A stretch of 64,000 bases of DNA, taken from contig NZ_MAXC01000014.1 in assembly GCF_001693485.1 (NCBI RefSeq), positions 1 through 64,000 of the forward strand, written 5' to 3'. The DNA comes from Bradyrhizobium sp. LMTR 3 (GTDB lineage Bacteria > Pseudomonadota > Alphaproteobacteria > Rhizobiales > Xanthobacteraceae). Of the stretch, positions 46,581 through 55,424 are shown one piece after another. A program made the translations under genes and the position numbers. A model generated the notes under the pieces. It saw only the letters and a list, made by a program, of their open reading frames with translations, was not told where the DNA came from and ran no database searches. The stretch's first letter is position 1, and the number at the start of each line of letters is the position of its first letter.

Positions 46581-47597
46581 TTAGCGGATCGGCGGCGCGT
46601 ACTGGATACCGCCCTTGCTCCATAGATTGTTGAGGCCGCGGGCGATGCCGAGCTTGGAGCCGGAACCGACGTTGCGCTCGAAGGACTCGCCGTAATTGCC
46701 GACCGCCTTCACGATCCGCACCATCCAGTTCTTGGTCAGGCCGAGTTGCTCGCCCAGATTGCCGTCTGTGCCGACGGCGCGCTTGACCTCGGGTTTGTCG
46801 GACTTGGCCATCTCGTCCACGTTCTTCTGTGTCAAGCCGAGCTCTTCGGCACCGACCATCGCGTAAAGCGTCCATTTCACGATATCGAACCACTGATCGT
46901 CGCCATGGCGGACCATCGGCCCGAGCGGTTCCTTCGAGATCACCTCGGGCAGCACGACGTGATCGGCTGGGTTGGCGACCTTCAGGCGTTCGGCATAGAG
47001 CTGGGAGACGTCGGAGGTGAACACGTCGCACCGGCCGGACTCATAGGCCTTGACGGTCTCGTCGGCGGTCGCGAACGCGATCACCTCGTACTTCATGTTG
47101 TTGCCCTTGAAGTAGTCGGCGAGGTTCTGCTCGGTCGTGGTGCCGGTCTGCACGCAAACCGACGCACTGTTGAGCTCCAGCGCCGAATTCACCTTCAGCG
47201 ACTTCTTCACCAGGAAGCCTTGGCCGTCATAATAGGTAACGCCGGTGAAATTGGCGCCCAGCGAAGTATCGCGCGACAGCGTCCACGTGGTGTTGCGGGA
47301 CAGCACGTCGATCTCGCCCGACTGCAGCGCGGTGAAACGGTCCTTGGCCGAGAGCGGGACGAACTTGATCTTGGACGCGTCGTTGAAAATGGCAGCGGCG
47401 ATCGCCCGGCAGATGTCGACGTCGAGCCCGGTCCAGTTACCCTTGTCGTCCGGCGTCGAGAAGCCCGGCAGACCTTGGCTGACCCCACAGGACAGCATGC
47501 CCCGGTCCTTGACCGTCTTGAGGGTTTGCGCCGAGGCGGCCTGGGCCGAGAGGCCGGCGGCAAGGGCAAGGGTGACAACCAGAGATACGCGTTTCAT
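46581..47597 (-). CDS. aapJ: General L-amino-acid ABC transporter, periplasmic binding protein
   Basis: A 338-residue secreted solute-binding protein. The signal MKRVSLVVTLALAAGLSAQ is cut near ASAQ-TLKTVK. The body (LKTVKDRGMLSCGVSQGLPG; LDVDICRAIAAAIF; GEIDVLSRNTTWTLSRDTSL) matches the AapJ/BztA group. An AAAGG ribosome site precedes the ATG. It is the first gene of the aap operon and probably the most highly expressed. Two cysteines (LSCGVS and VCVQTG) may pair. Confidence 0.95.
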   Translation of the reverse strand: MKRVSLVVTLALAAGLSAQAASAQTLKTVKDRGMLSCGVSQGLPGFSTPDDKGNWTGLDVDICRAIAAAIFNDASKIKFVPLSAKDRFTALQSGEIDVLSRNTTWTLSRDTSLGANFTGVTYYDGQGFLVKKSLKVNSALELNSASVCVQTGTTTEQNLADYFKGNNMKYEVIAFATADETVKAYESGRCDVFTSDVSQLYAERLKVANPADHVVLPEVISKEPLGPMVRHGDDQWFDIVKWTLYAMVGAEELGLTQKNVDEMAKSDKPEVKRAVGTDGNLGEQLGLTKNWMVRIVKAVGNYGESFERNVGSGSKLGIARGLNNLWSKGGIQYAPPIR

Positions 47598-47931
47598 GGG
47601 TTAGGCCTTTCAAGGGGACGTCCGGAGATCGTTTTTTAGGCAACGCCTGACGTTGTGGGGCCAACCCGCTGATCCCGCGCTCAAAAGCGTCATCCCGACC
47701 GTGCATTTTGCGTGCCATTCCGGTCAGGCGGTGGATCCGATCGCAGCAGGCCCCTCAACTTGCGGCGATGATAGTTGAAACGCATCACAGAACGACTGGC
47801 GTGCCGGGTCAAGGGGTTGACTGCCGTCTTCTGTGTCTTGTTATTAACTCGCCGGCCCCGAGCCGCCGCCCGGTGGTGTTTTTCGCGATCAAGTTGTGGC
47901 TGCGGCATAACGTCTTGGATAATGCAAACGC
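47598..47931. promoter_or_regulatory. Divergent region between aapJ and metC
   Basis: The 334 bp contain no gene. A T-rich stretch on the plus strand at 47631-47637 (GATCGTTTTTTAGG) is in the position of the aapJ leader or promoter. I see no riboswitch fold, such as SAM-II, ahead of metC. Confidence 0.35.
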
Positions 47932-49125
47932 ATGAGCTTTTCGAACGACGGACCGTCCAACCCGCAAAAGCCCGAAACCAGACTGGTCACCGGGGGCCGC
48001 GACACCAAGGGACAAAGGGGTTTCGTCAATCCGGCGGTGTACCACGGGTCGACCGTGCTCTATCCGACCGCCGAGGACCTGCACGCCCACCGCGCCGAAT
48101 TCTCCTATGGGCGTCACGGGAGCCCGACCACTCTGGCGCTGCAGGACGTGCTGATGTCACTGGAGGGTCCGCAATGCGCAGGCGTAGGCCTCGCGCCATC
48201 GGGACTTGCCGCAATCACCACCACACTCCTGTCGGTCTTGAAGGCCGGCGATCATCTGCTGGTGACCGATAATGTCTACAGGCCGTCGCGCAACTTCTGC
48301 AACGGCATGCTGGCCCGTTACGGCGTCGAGGTCGGCTATTTCGATCCGCTGGTCGGCGCCGGGATCGAGAAACTGTTCAAACCGAACACCAGGGCGGTGC
48401 TGGTCGAGGCGCCCGGCTCGCAGTCGTTTGAAATGAGCGACATTCCCGCCATCGCTGAAGTCGCGCATGCAAGGGACGCGCTCGTCATCGACGACAACAC
48501 CTGGGCGACGCCACTGTATCACCGCTCGCTCGACCAGGGCGTCGACATCAGCATGCAGGCCGCCACCAAGTATATCGGCGGCCATTCCGACATCATGTTC
48601 GGCACGATTTCGGCGAACGCGAAAGCCTGGCCGCTGCTCACCGAGGGTATCCGCCTGCTCGGCGTCTGCGCCGGACCCGACGACGTATTCCTGGCGCTGC
48701 GCGGCGCCCGCACGCTTTCGGTGCGGCTCGCGCAACATTACCGCTCGGGCCTGGAAATGGCGCGTTGGCTCGCCGGCCGCCCCGAAGTCCTGCAGGTCTT
48801 GCATCCGGCGCTCGAAAGCCATCCCGGCCACGCGATCTGGAAGCGCGACTTCACCGGCGCCTCCGGCCTGTTCAGCATCGTGCTGAAGCCGGTCGCCCAA
48901 AAGGCGGTCGATGCCCTGCTCGATGCCGTCAGGCTGTTCGGCATGGGCTATTCGTGGGGCGGCTTCGAAAGCCTCATCATCCCGTTCGACTGCGATCCCT
49001 ACCGCACCGCGACCAAATGGTCCCCCGGCGGGCCGACGCTCCGGCTCCACGTCGGCCTGGAGAATGTCGACGACCTCAAGGCCGACCTCGAGCGCGGCTT
49101 TGCGGCGTTGAGGGCTGCCGCCTAG
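47932..49125 (+). CDS. metC: Cystathionine beta-lyase
   Basis: A 397-residue PLP enzyme that splits cystathionine into homocysteine, pyruvate and ammonia. The PLP lysine is in SMQAATKYIGGHSDIMFG, with the aspartate in VIDDNTWATPLY and the substrate loop YSWGGFESLIIP. Length and motif order fit the MetC branch rather than MetB/MetZ. The ATG at 47932 has no strong ribosome site but matches the family opening (NPQKPETRLVTGGRDT). It converges with the PdxA-like gene with 8 bp between stops. Confidence 0.93.
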   Translation: MSFSNDGPSNPQKPETRLVTGGRDTKGQRGFVNPAVYHGSTVLYPTAEDLHAHRAEFSYGRHGSPTTLALQDVLMSLEGPQCAGVGLAPSGLAAITTTLLSVLKAGDHLLVTDNVYRPSRNFCNGMLARYGVEVGYFDPLVGAGIEKLFKPNTRAVLVEAPGSQSFEMSDIPAIAEVAHARDALVIDDNTWATPLYHRSLDQGVDISMQAATKYIGGHSDIMFGTISANAKAWPLLTEGIRLLGVCAGPDDVFLALRGARTLSVRLAQHYRSGLEMARWLAGRPEVLQVLHPALESHPGHAIWKRDFTGASGLFSIVLKPVAQKAVDALLDAVRLFGMGYSWGGFESLIIPFDCDPYRTATKWSPGGPTLRLHVGLENVDDLKADLERGFAALRAAA

Positions 49126-49133
49126 GGGGCGCT

Positions 49134-50165
49134 TCACGCCGCCCGATTCCCCGCCCCGGCCGCGCCCGCCATCTCAGCGGCGAGCAACAGGGCCGCGCGG
49201 CTGGCGCCAACCGAGGCGACGCCCTGGCCGGCGATGTCATATGCCGTGCCGTGCGCCGGCGTACAGATCGGAAACGGGAAGCCGCCGAGAATTGTCACCC
49301 CGCGATCGAAGCCCATCAGCTTCATCGCGATCTGGCCCTGGTCGTGGTACATCGTCAGCACCGCATCGAACGCCCCGTTCTTGGCGCGCAGGAAGACCGT
49401 ATCGGCCGGAAACGGCCCTTCCGCCGCTATTCCTTCGGCACGGCCGGCCATGACGGCAGGTTCGATCACATCGATCTCCTCGCGGCCGAAATTGCCGCCG
49501 TCACCGGCATGCGGGTTGAGCCCAGCCACCGCGATACGGGGCTCGGCAAAGCCGGCCTGTCGCATGCAGGCATCGGTCAGTTTCAGCGCGCGATGAATGC
49601 GTTCGACGGAGAGACGCGAGGCCACGTCCTTGAGCGCGATGTGCGAAGTGACGCGGGCATTCCAGAGCCTGTCGAGCACGTTGAATTCGCTGGCTGGCGT
49701 TTTCAGGCCGGCGACCTCGGCGGAGAACGCGATCTCGTCGTCATACTCCGCGCGCGCGAGCCGCATTGCCTTCTTGTTGAACGGCGTGAAGCAGACAGCG
49801 TCGGCCTGCCCGTCACGCGCCAGCGTGAGCGCGCGACGATAATTCTCCAGCGCGAACGCGCCGCCGGCCTGGCTCGCGACACCACGTTCGATGGTCCCCG
49901 GATCGAGATGGCCAAGATCCATAAAAGCGGCGTCACTGCCGATTGTTCGCGGGTCCGCGGAAGGCGCTACATTTGGCAGGTCCGTCCTGACGCCGGCCAC
50001 GCGCACGCCTTCGTCGAAAACGCGGCGGTCTCCGATCACGATCAGGCGTGCGCAGGAACGGATTTCATCGAGGCAGGCGAGTTTTGCGGTCAGCTCCGGG
50101 CTGATGCCGGCGGGGTCTCCCATCGCCAGCGCGATCACCGGCTTGCCGGGGCTATGCAGCTTCAT
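49134..50165 (-). CDS. PdxA-family dehydrogenase in a TTT catabolic operon
   Basis: A 343-residue NAD-dependent decarboxylating dehydrogenase of the PdxA family. Metal-binding histidines are in VTSHIALKDV, NPHAGDGGNFG and MYHDQGQIAMK. Canonical PdxA oxidises 4-phosphohydroxythreonine for vitamin B6, but here the gene overlaps tctA by four bases and belongs to a catabolic operon, so it is probably a PdxA2-type enzyme acting on an imported hydroxy acid. Known relatives outside B6 synthesis include terephthalate dihydrodiol dehydrogenase and enzymes for four-carbon acid sugars. It is the last gene of the operon. Confidence 0.85.
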   Translation of the reverse strand: MKLHSPGKPVIALAMGDPAGISPELTAKLACLDEIRSCARLIVIGDRRVFDEGVRVAGVRTDLPNVAPSADPRTIGSDAAFMDLGHLDPGTIERGVASQAGGAFALENYRRALTLARDGQADAVCFTPFNKKAMRLARAEYDDEIAFSAEVAGLKTPASEFNVLDRLWNARVTSHIALKDVASRLSVERIHRALKLTDACMRQAGFAEPRIAVAGLNPHAGDGGNFGREEIDVIEPAVMAGRAEGIAAEGPFPADTVFLRAKNGAFDAVLTMYHDQGQIAMKLMGFDRGVTILGGFPFPICTPAHGTAYDIAGQGVASVGASRAALLLAAEMAGAAGAGNRAA

Positions 50166-51688
50166 ATGATCCTCACCTTTTCACCAGCGGCTTCGTCCGG
50201 CTTTCGCAGCAGACGCACAATCTGCAGGGCGAGCGGAAGCAGCAGCAACGCCATCCCGGCCAGAACGAGGGTCGTCACCAGCCGGTTCGCAAAGAATATC
50301 CCGAGCGATCCCTTCGACATCAGCATGGCCTGCCGGAACGCGTCCTCGGCCTTGTCGCCGATCACGATCGCAAGCACCAACGGCGCCAACGGATAGTGCA
50401 GCTTCTTGAAGAGATAGCCGACGACACCGAAGCCGAGCATCAGGACGACGTCGAGATAGGAGTTCGAGACCGAATAGGCGCCGACGACGCAGATGATGAC
50501 GATCAGGGGGGCGATGACGGCGAAGGGAATGCGCATCAGGGCGGCGAACACGGGAACGGTCAGCAGCACGAGCGCAACCGCAACGATGTTGCCGACATAC
50601 ATTGAGGCGATCAGCCCCCAGACGAAATCCTTCTGGTCGACGAATAGCATCGGTCCGGGATTCAATCCCCAGATCATCAGTCCGCCCATCATGACAGCAG
50701 CCGTGGCCGAGCCGGGAATGCCGAGCGAGAGCATCGGCAATAGCGCGCTGGTGCCGGCGGCGTGGTCGGCCGTCTCCGGCGCGACGATGCCCTCGGCCTC
50801 GCCGGTGCCGAAACGCGCGCCATTGCGCGAGAAGCGCTTGGCGATACCATAGCTCATGAAGGAAGCTGCGGTCGGACCGCCCGGCGTAATGCCCATCCAG
50901 CAGCCGATGGCCGCGCTGCGGAGCAATGCAACGCCGTGCTGCGGCAGACGGCCCAGCGCCCGGAAGACTTCCTTCCAATCCACCCTCGACGATACCGCGC
51001 GGGCCTGAAACTCCTCCTCCACCGCAATCAGCAACTCGCCGATACCGAACAGCCCCATCACGGCAACGACGAAGCTGACGCCCTTCACCAGCTCGTCGAT
51101 ACCCATGGTGAGCCGCACGCTGCCCGAAACCGTATCGATGCCGATCGCGGCGATGGCAAAGCCGATCGCGAGTGCCACCACCGTCTTGATCGGCGCCGCA
51201 CCGCCCATGCCGACGAAACTGGCGAAGGCGAGGAAATAGACCGCGAAGTATTCGGGCGGTCCGAAGGCGAGCGCCACCTGTGCCACCCACGAAGCCAGAA
51301 ACGTAATCAGGATCACGCCGACAAGCGCGCCGAACGCCGCCGAGCCGAAAGCGGTGGCCAGCGCCGTTGTCGGCCTGCCGTCGCGCGCCATCGGATAGCC
51401 GTCGAAGGTGGTGGCGACCGACGAAGGTTCGCCCGGAATGTTGAACAGGATCGACGTCACCGAACCGCCGAACAACGCGCCCCAATACATGCTCGAAAGC
51501 AGGATGATCGCCGACACCGGCTGCATGCCGAAGGTCAGCGGCAGCAACAGCGACACTCCGTTTGGCGCACCAAGGCCGGGCAGAACGCCGACGAGAATGC
51601 CGAGCAGAACGCCGATCACCATCAGCGTCAGGTGCGGAACGGTGACCGCGATGGTGAAGCCGTGCAGCAGCGATTGAAGGTTTTCCAT
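50162..51688 (-). CDS. tctA: Tripartite tricarboxylate transporter, large membrane subunit (TctA)
   Basis: A 508-residue permease. Conserved TctA elements are GVLLGILVGVLPGLGAPNGV, FGGSVTSILFNIPGEPSSVA, SAAIGCWMGITPGGPTAAS and MLSLGIPGSATAAVMMGGLM, with about 12 membrane helices. It carries out sodium- or proton-driven uptake of carboxylates delivered by TctC. It follows tctB by 11 bp and overlaps the PdxA-like gene. Confidence 0.95.
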   Translation of the reverse strand: MENLQSLLHGFTIAVTVPHLTLMVIGVLLGILVGVLPGLGAPNGVSLLLPLTFGMQPVSAIILLSSMYWGALFGGSVTSILFNIPGEPSSVATTFDGYPMARDGRPTTALATAFGSAAFGALVGVILITFLASWVAQVALAFGPPEYFAVYFLAFASFVGMGGAAPIKTVVALAIGFAIAAIGIDTVSGSVRLTMGIDELVKGVSFVVAVMGLFGIGELLIAVEEEFQARAVSSRVDWKEVFRALGRLPQHGVALLRSAAIGCWMGITPGGPTAASFMSYGIAKRFSRNGARFGTGEAEGIVAPETADHAAGTSALLPMLSLGIPGSATAAVMMGGLMIWGLNPGPMLFVDQKDFVWGLIASMYVGNIVAVALVLLTVPVFAALMRIPFAVIAPLIVIICVVGAYSVSNSYLDVVLMLGFGVVGYLFKKLHYPLAPLVLAIVIGDKAEDAFRQAMLMSKGSLGIFFANRLVTTLVLAGMALLLLPLALQIVRLLRKPDEAAGEKVRII

Positions 51689-51699
51689 CGCCCGCCCCT

Positions 51700-52182
51700 T
51701 CAGTAACCGAACGCGGCGGCGAGCGCGCCGTGCGGCAGCGACACCTGGAACATGCGCTCGAACACGACGTAAAGCGCAAGCGGCGTTGCCGCGGCGATAA
51801 CAAGCGCGCGCAAAACCGATTGCCGCCTCGGCAGCGCCAGCACCGCGAAAACATAGCCCGCCGAGGCAAGATACATTCCAACCAGTGGAATGACGGCGAC
51901 GAAAATCGCGGCTGGAACGAACAACCCCGCCAGGCGGCGCAATTCGGACGGCGTGACGGCTATCCTGACCATTGCAAGGGTGCCGCGCCCCATGGCGCCC
52001 TGCCCCATGTTGTAAAGGCTGCCGAGCACGATGATGATGCCGGTGAGAAACGGAAACGTGCCGGCGTCGACGCCGGCGCTCGACCAGCCGATGCCGTTGT
52101 CGATGCTGGAAACAACGACAACGACGCCAAAGATTCCGGTCAGCGCCGCGGCGGCTATCTCGAGCGCGCGTCGTGATATCAT
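51700..52182 (-). CDS. tctB: Tripartite tricarboxylate transporter, small membrane subunit (TctB)
   Basis: A 160-residue protein with four predicted membrane helices (IAAAALTGIFGVVVVVSSID; GTFPFLTGIIIVLGSLYNM; LFVPAAIFVAVIPLVGMYLA; ALVIAAATPLALYVVFERM). The opening and the final FERMFQVSLPHG are typical of TctB. It lies between tctC (11 bp) and tctA. Confidence 0.92.
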   Translation of the reverse strand: MISRRALEIAAAALTGIFGVVVVVSSIDNGIGWSSAGVDAGTFPFLTGIIIVLGSLYNMGQGAMGRGTLAMVRIAVTPSELRRLAGLFVPAAIFVAVIPLVGMYLASAGYVFAVLALPRRQSVLRALVIAAATPLALYVVFERMFQVSLPHGALAAAFGY

Positions 52183-52193
52183 CGGTTGCGGCC

Positions 52194-53186
52194 CTACTTC
52201 ACCAGCCAGCCCTGTTCGCCCGCGACCTGCTTTACGTGTTCGAGGTCCTGCTTGATGAAATTGTCGAACGCAGCGCCGGTTAGGAACGTATCAACCTGCG
52301 AGGTCTTTTCGATGTAATCCTTCCATTCCGGCGTCGCCTGCACCTTCTTCAATAGATCCACGTAGAACGCCGCCTGCTCCGGGCTGACCTTGCCGGGCAG
52401 CCACACCGTGCGCGGCTGCTCATATTGCGAGATCGCAAGCCCCTGCTCGACACAGGTCGGCACGTCGCTCCAGCCTTCTGACGTCGTGACCTTCGGCCCC
52501 TGCGGCAACCGCTTCGGGCTGAACGCGCAGAGCGGGCGCTGGGTGCTGCCGCGCCATTGCCCAAGGCTCTCGGAGGGATTGTTGACGTGGGCATCGATAT
52601 GGCCGCCGGCCAGTTGCACGGCAGCCTCAGCACCGCTCTTGAAGGGGATGTAGGTGAACTTGACCTTCGCCGCCTTCTCGATCATCCGCGTCAGCACCTC
52701 GTCGGTGTCCTTGGACTGCGCGCCGCCCATCTTGAACTCGGTCGCGGCCGCCGCCTTGAGAAAGTCGCCCGCAGTCTTGTAGGGCGCGTCCTGTTTCACC
52801 CACAGCAGGAACTCGTCCTGTGCCATCGCGGCGATCGGGGTGAGATCGGTGTAGTTGAAGGCGACCTTGGAGACGAGCGGTTGCTGCCACGCGTTCGAAG
52901 TACCGAAGATCACCTTGTAGGGATCGCCGGCGGACGCCTTGCCGTAGACATAGCCTTCCGCCCCGCTGCCGCCGCCCTTGTTGACGACCACGATCGGCTG
53001 GTCGGTCAGTTTGTATTTGGTGACGATGCTCTGGACGGCGCGCGCAAGATTGTCGGTGCCGCCGCCCGGCCCCGCGGTAGCGACGAACTCGATCGGCTTC
53101 TGCGGCTGCCAGGCCGCGGTGGCCGGAAGCGCGCCCGCGAGCATGAAAGCCGTCGTGGACAGCAGCAGTTTTGACGTGATCTTCAT
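52194..53186 (-). CDS. tctC: Tripartite tricarboxylate transporter, binding protein (TctC)
   Basis: A 330-residue periplasmic binding protein. The start MKITSKLLLSTTAFMLAGAL, just after GGAGG, gives a Sec signal ending ATAAWQP; an upstream extension of 58 codons has no support. Ligand-pocket signature FVATAGPGGGTDNLARAV, followed by VVVNKGGGSGAEGYVYGKAS, fits the TctC/Bug family, which bind carboxylates. It is the first transporter gene, 52 bp after the CoA-transferase gene. The ligand is unknown. Confidence 0.93.
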   Translation of the reverse strand: MKITSKLLLSTTAFMLAGALPATAAWQPQKPIEFVATAGPGGGTDNLARAVQSIVTKYKLTDQPIVVVNKGGGSGAEGYVYGKASAGDPYKVIFGTSNAWQQPLVSKVAFNYTDLTPIAAMAQDEFLLWVKQDAPYKTAGDFLKAAAATEFKMGGAQSKDTDEVLTRMIEKAAKVKFTYIPFKSGAEAAVQLAGGHIDAHVNNPSESLGQWRGSTQRPLCAFSPKRLPQGPKVTTSEGWSDVPTCVEQGLAISQYEQPRTVWLPGKVSPEQAAFYVDLLKKVQATPEWKDYIEKTSQVDTFLTGAAFDNFIKQDLEHVKQVAGEQGWLVK

Positions 53187-53238
53187 GGTTTCCTCCCCGT
53201 AGGCATTTCTTGTTGTCGTTCGTATTCTCGTTTTCTCG

Positions 53239-54492
53239 TCAGGCGACCTGCTCCTTGCGGCCGGCCGAGGCGGCAACGATCGCACCCTCCCGCTCGAATG
53301 CGTCGATCTGCGCCTGATCAAAACCATGTTCGCGCAGCACCTCGCGCGTATGCTCGCCATAAACAGGCGCGCCCGAACGCACCTTGCCTGGCGTCGCCGA
53401 GAATTTGACCGGCAACCCGATCGTCTTCACCGGTCCGAGCGTCGAATGTTCGACCTCAACCACCATCTCGCGCGCGAGCGTCTGCGGATCGCTCAGCGCT
53501 TCCAGCATGTCGTGCACGGGGCCGCAGGGCACACCCTTCTCGTCAAGTGCCGCCAGCCAATGCGCCCGCGTCTGTTTGCGGAAACGCCCGCTCAATTCGG
53601 CTTCGAGCTCCTTCAGATTCGCCATGCGGTCGGAGCCGTTGACGAAGCGCGGATCGGAAGCCAGTTCGAGCGCGCCAAGCGCTTCGAGCATCAATAGCCA
53701 GTGCTTCTTGTTGGCGCCGCCTACCACGAGCCAGCCATCGGATGCCTCGAACGCCTGATACGGTGCGTTGAGCGGATGGGCCGAGCCCATGGCGCGCGGC
53801 GCCATGTTGCTGGCGAGCGCAATCGTCGACTGCCAATAGGTCTGAACCAGCGCCGCCTCGTAGAGCGAGGTCTCCACCCATTGCCCTTCACCAGTCTTGA
53901 GCCGGTGCGAATAGGCGGCCAGGATCCCCATGCTGGCGAGCAGTCCGGCCGTGATATCGGAGAGCGGCGGGCCGCATTTCACCGGCGGACCATCCGGCCG
54001 TTCGCCCGTGAAACTCATGATACCGCTCATCGCCTGGGCGACCAGATCGAAGCCCCGGCGATGCTTGTACGGGCCGGTTCGGCCGAAACCGGAGAGCGAG
54101 CAATAGATCAGCGCCGGAAAATCCCTATGCAGTTCCTCATAGCCGAAGCCTAACCGCTCCATCGCGCCCGGCGCGAAATTCTCGACCAGCACGTCGGCGT
54201 CCGCGATCAGCCGCCGCAGCACTTCCTTGCCGCCTGCGGTCTTCAGGTCGAGCACGATGCCCCGCTTGTTGCGGTTCATCATCAGGAAGGAGGCCGCCTC
54301 GTCACCGATCTTCGGTGGCACCGAGTGTCGCGTGTCGTCGCCATTTGGCCATTTCTCGATCTTGATGACATCGGCGCCCATGTCGGCGAGCATCAGCGTG
54401 CAGGTCGGTCCCGCCATCACATGGGTGAGATCGATGACCCTGAGGCCGGCAAGCGGCCCCGAACGCGGCGTCGTGTCGTCTTGAAGGGACAT
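53239..54492 (-). CDS. CaiB/BaiF-type (family III) CoA-transferase
   Basis: A 417-residue CoA-transferase. The start MSLQDDTTPRSGPLAG follows AGGAG. Family marks are VIDLTHVMAGPTCTLMLADM, GADVIKIEKWPNGDDTR, DLKTAGGKEVLRRLIADADV and VENFAPGAMERLGFGYEELH, with the catalytic aspartate region in RGFDLVAQAMSGIMSFTGE. It forms the CoA thioester of an imported acid. Eight bases separate it from the crotonase gene, and the TTT transporter lies downstream. Confidence 0.93.
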   Translation of the reverse strand: MSLQDDTTPRSGPLAGLRVIDLTHVMAGPTCTLMLADMGADVIKIEKWPNGDDTRHSVPPKIGDEAASFLMMNRNKRGIVLDLKTAGGKEVLRRLIADADVLVENFAPGAMERLGFGYEELHRDFPALIYCSLSGFGRTGPYKHRRGFDLVAQAMSGIMSFTGERPDGPPVKCGPPLSDITAGLLASMGILAAYSHRLKTGEGQWVETSLYEAALVQTYWQSTIALASNMAPRAMGSAHPLNAPYQAFEASDGWLVVGGANKKHWLLMLEALGALELASDPRFVNGSDRMANLKELEAELSGRFRKQTRAHWLAALDEKGVPCGPVHDMLEALSDPQTLAREMVVEVEHSTLGPVKTIGLPVKFSATPGKVRSGAPVYGEHTREVLREHGFDQAQIDAFEREGAIVAASAGRKEQVA

Positions 54493-54500
54493 GCGGGCTC

Positions 54501-55301
54501 CTATTGGCCGCGCCATTGCGGCGCGCGCTTGGTGAGAAACGCGTCGAGCCCTTCACGGAAATCCTGGCTGGTGTAGCACATCAGGATGAGGTCCTCGCCC
54601 TCCTCGCGCGTCAGCCGTTTCTGCAGCCGGGCGACTGCCTGCTTGGTCGCGCTCAGCGTCAGCGGCGCGTTGCCGGCAACGAGCCGTGCGATCTCGTCGG
54701 CGCGCCTGTCGAGCGCGGCCAGATCATCGACGACCTCGTTGAGCAGGCCCACCGAGGCCGCCTCCTCGGCTTCGACAAGCCGTGCCGTGAAGATCAGATC
54801 CTTGACGCGCGCCGGGCCGATCAACGCGGTGATGCGGCTGACATTCGACATCGACAGGCAATTGCCGAGCGTACGCGCGATCGGAAACCCTATCCGCGTG
54901 CTCCGGGTGCCGATGCGAAGGTCACAGCAGGCCGCGATCCCCGCGCCGCCGCCGGTGCAGGCGCCGTTGATGGCGGCAATGGTCGGCACCCGGCATGTTT
55001 CGAGAATGCCGAGCACGCGGTCGATGCGGTTCTCGTAGTCGAGCCCGTCCTGCGGCACCTTGAAGGCCCGGAACTGGTTGATGTCGGTGCCCGCGGCGAA
55101 CGCTTTGTCGCCGGCTCCCCGCAGCAGCAGCACCTTGATCGCTTGGTCGCGGTTGGCGCGTTCGCAGATCTCGGCCAGCCGCTCGTACATCGCGAAGGTG
55201 AAGGCGTTGCGCGCCTGCGGTCTGTTGAAGGTTATCCGGCCGATCCCGTCATCGAGGGCAAACAGGAGGTCATCCTCCCCTACAGTCACGTCCTGATCCA
55301 T
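54501..55301 (-). CDS. Crotonase-family (enoyl-CoA hydratase/isomerase-like) protein
   Basis: A 266-residue crotonase. The oxyanion hole region AFAAGTDINQFRAFK and the INGACTGGGAGIAACCDLRI helix are clear. In the positions of the two catalytic glutamates of classical hydratases (GGGCELA and the following PE) this protein reads GGGAGIA and GFPIARTLG, so both are missing. It therefore may not be a hydratase; other crotonase branches (isomerase, decarboxylase, thioesterase) use different residues. It is first in the operon with CoA-transferase, TctCBA and PdxA-like genes, divergent from the GntR gene. Confidence 0.88.
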   Translation of the reverse strand: MDQDVTVGEDDLLFALDDGIGRITFNRPQARNAFTFAMYERLAEICERANRDQAIKVLLLRGAGDKAFAAGTDINQFRAFKVPQDGLDYENRIDRVLGILETCRVPTIAAINGACTGGGAGIAACCDLRIGTRSTRIGFPIARTLGNCLSMSNVSRITALIGPARVKDLIFTARLVEAEEAASVGLLNEVVDDLAALDRRADEIARLVAGNAPLTLSATKQAVARLQKRLTREEGEDLILMCYTSQDFREGLDAFLTKRAPQWRGQ

Positions 55302-55350
55302 GCCGCCGGCCCTTTCTTAATCGACTTTAACCAATTCTGAATGCAAAACT

Positions 55351-55396
55351 ATGGTTTATCAAGCTGGAACTGGCAAAATTCCGATGATATAACCAT
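55351..55396. promoter_or_regulatory. Inverted ATGGTT/AACCAT sites before gntR
   Basis: ATGGTTTATC (55351-55360) and GATATAACCAT (55386-55396) are an imperfect inverted repeat, with another AACCA at 55329-55333. They lie between the divergent crotonase and GntR genes and overlap the upstream ORF extension, supporting the later GntR start. They probably serve as operator half-sites. Confidence 0.4.
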
Positions 55397-55424
55397 TTTT
55401 GCATTCAAATTGGATGTTTACGGG

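Noticed and set aside
47598..47931. Possible SAM-type riboswitch before metC
   Set aside because: I could not trace the conserved pseudoknot sequence of SAM-II or other methionine-related elements.
49134..50165. Annotation as the biosynthetic pdxA of vitamin B6
   Set aside because: Operon context with a TTT transporter and CoA enzymes favours a PdxA2-type catabolic role; the biosynthetic gene usually pairs with ksgA/surA, absent here.
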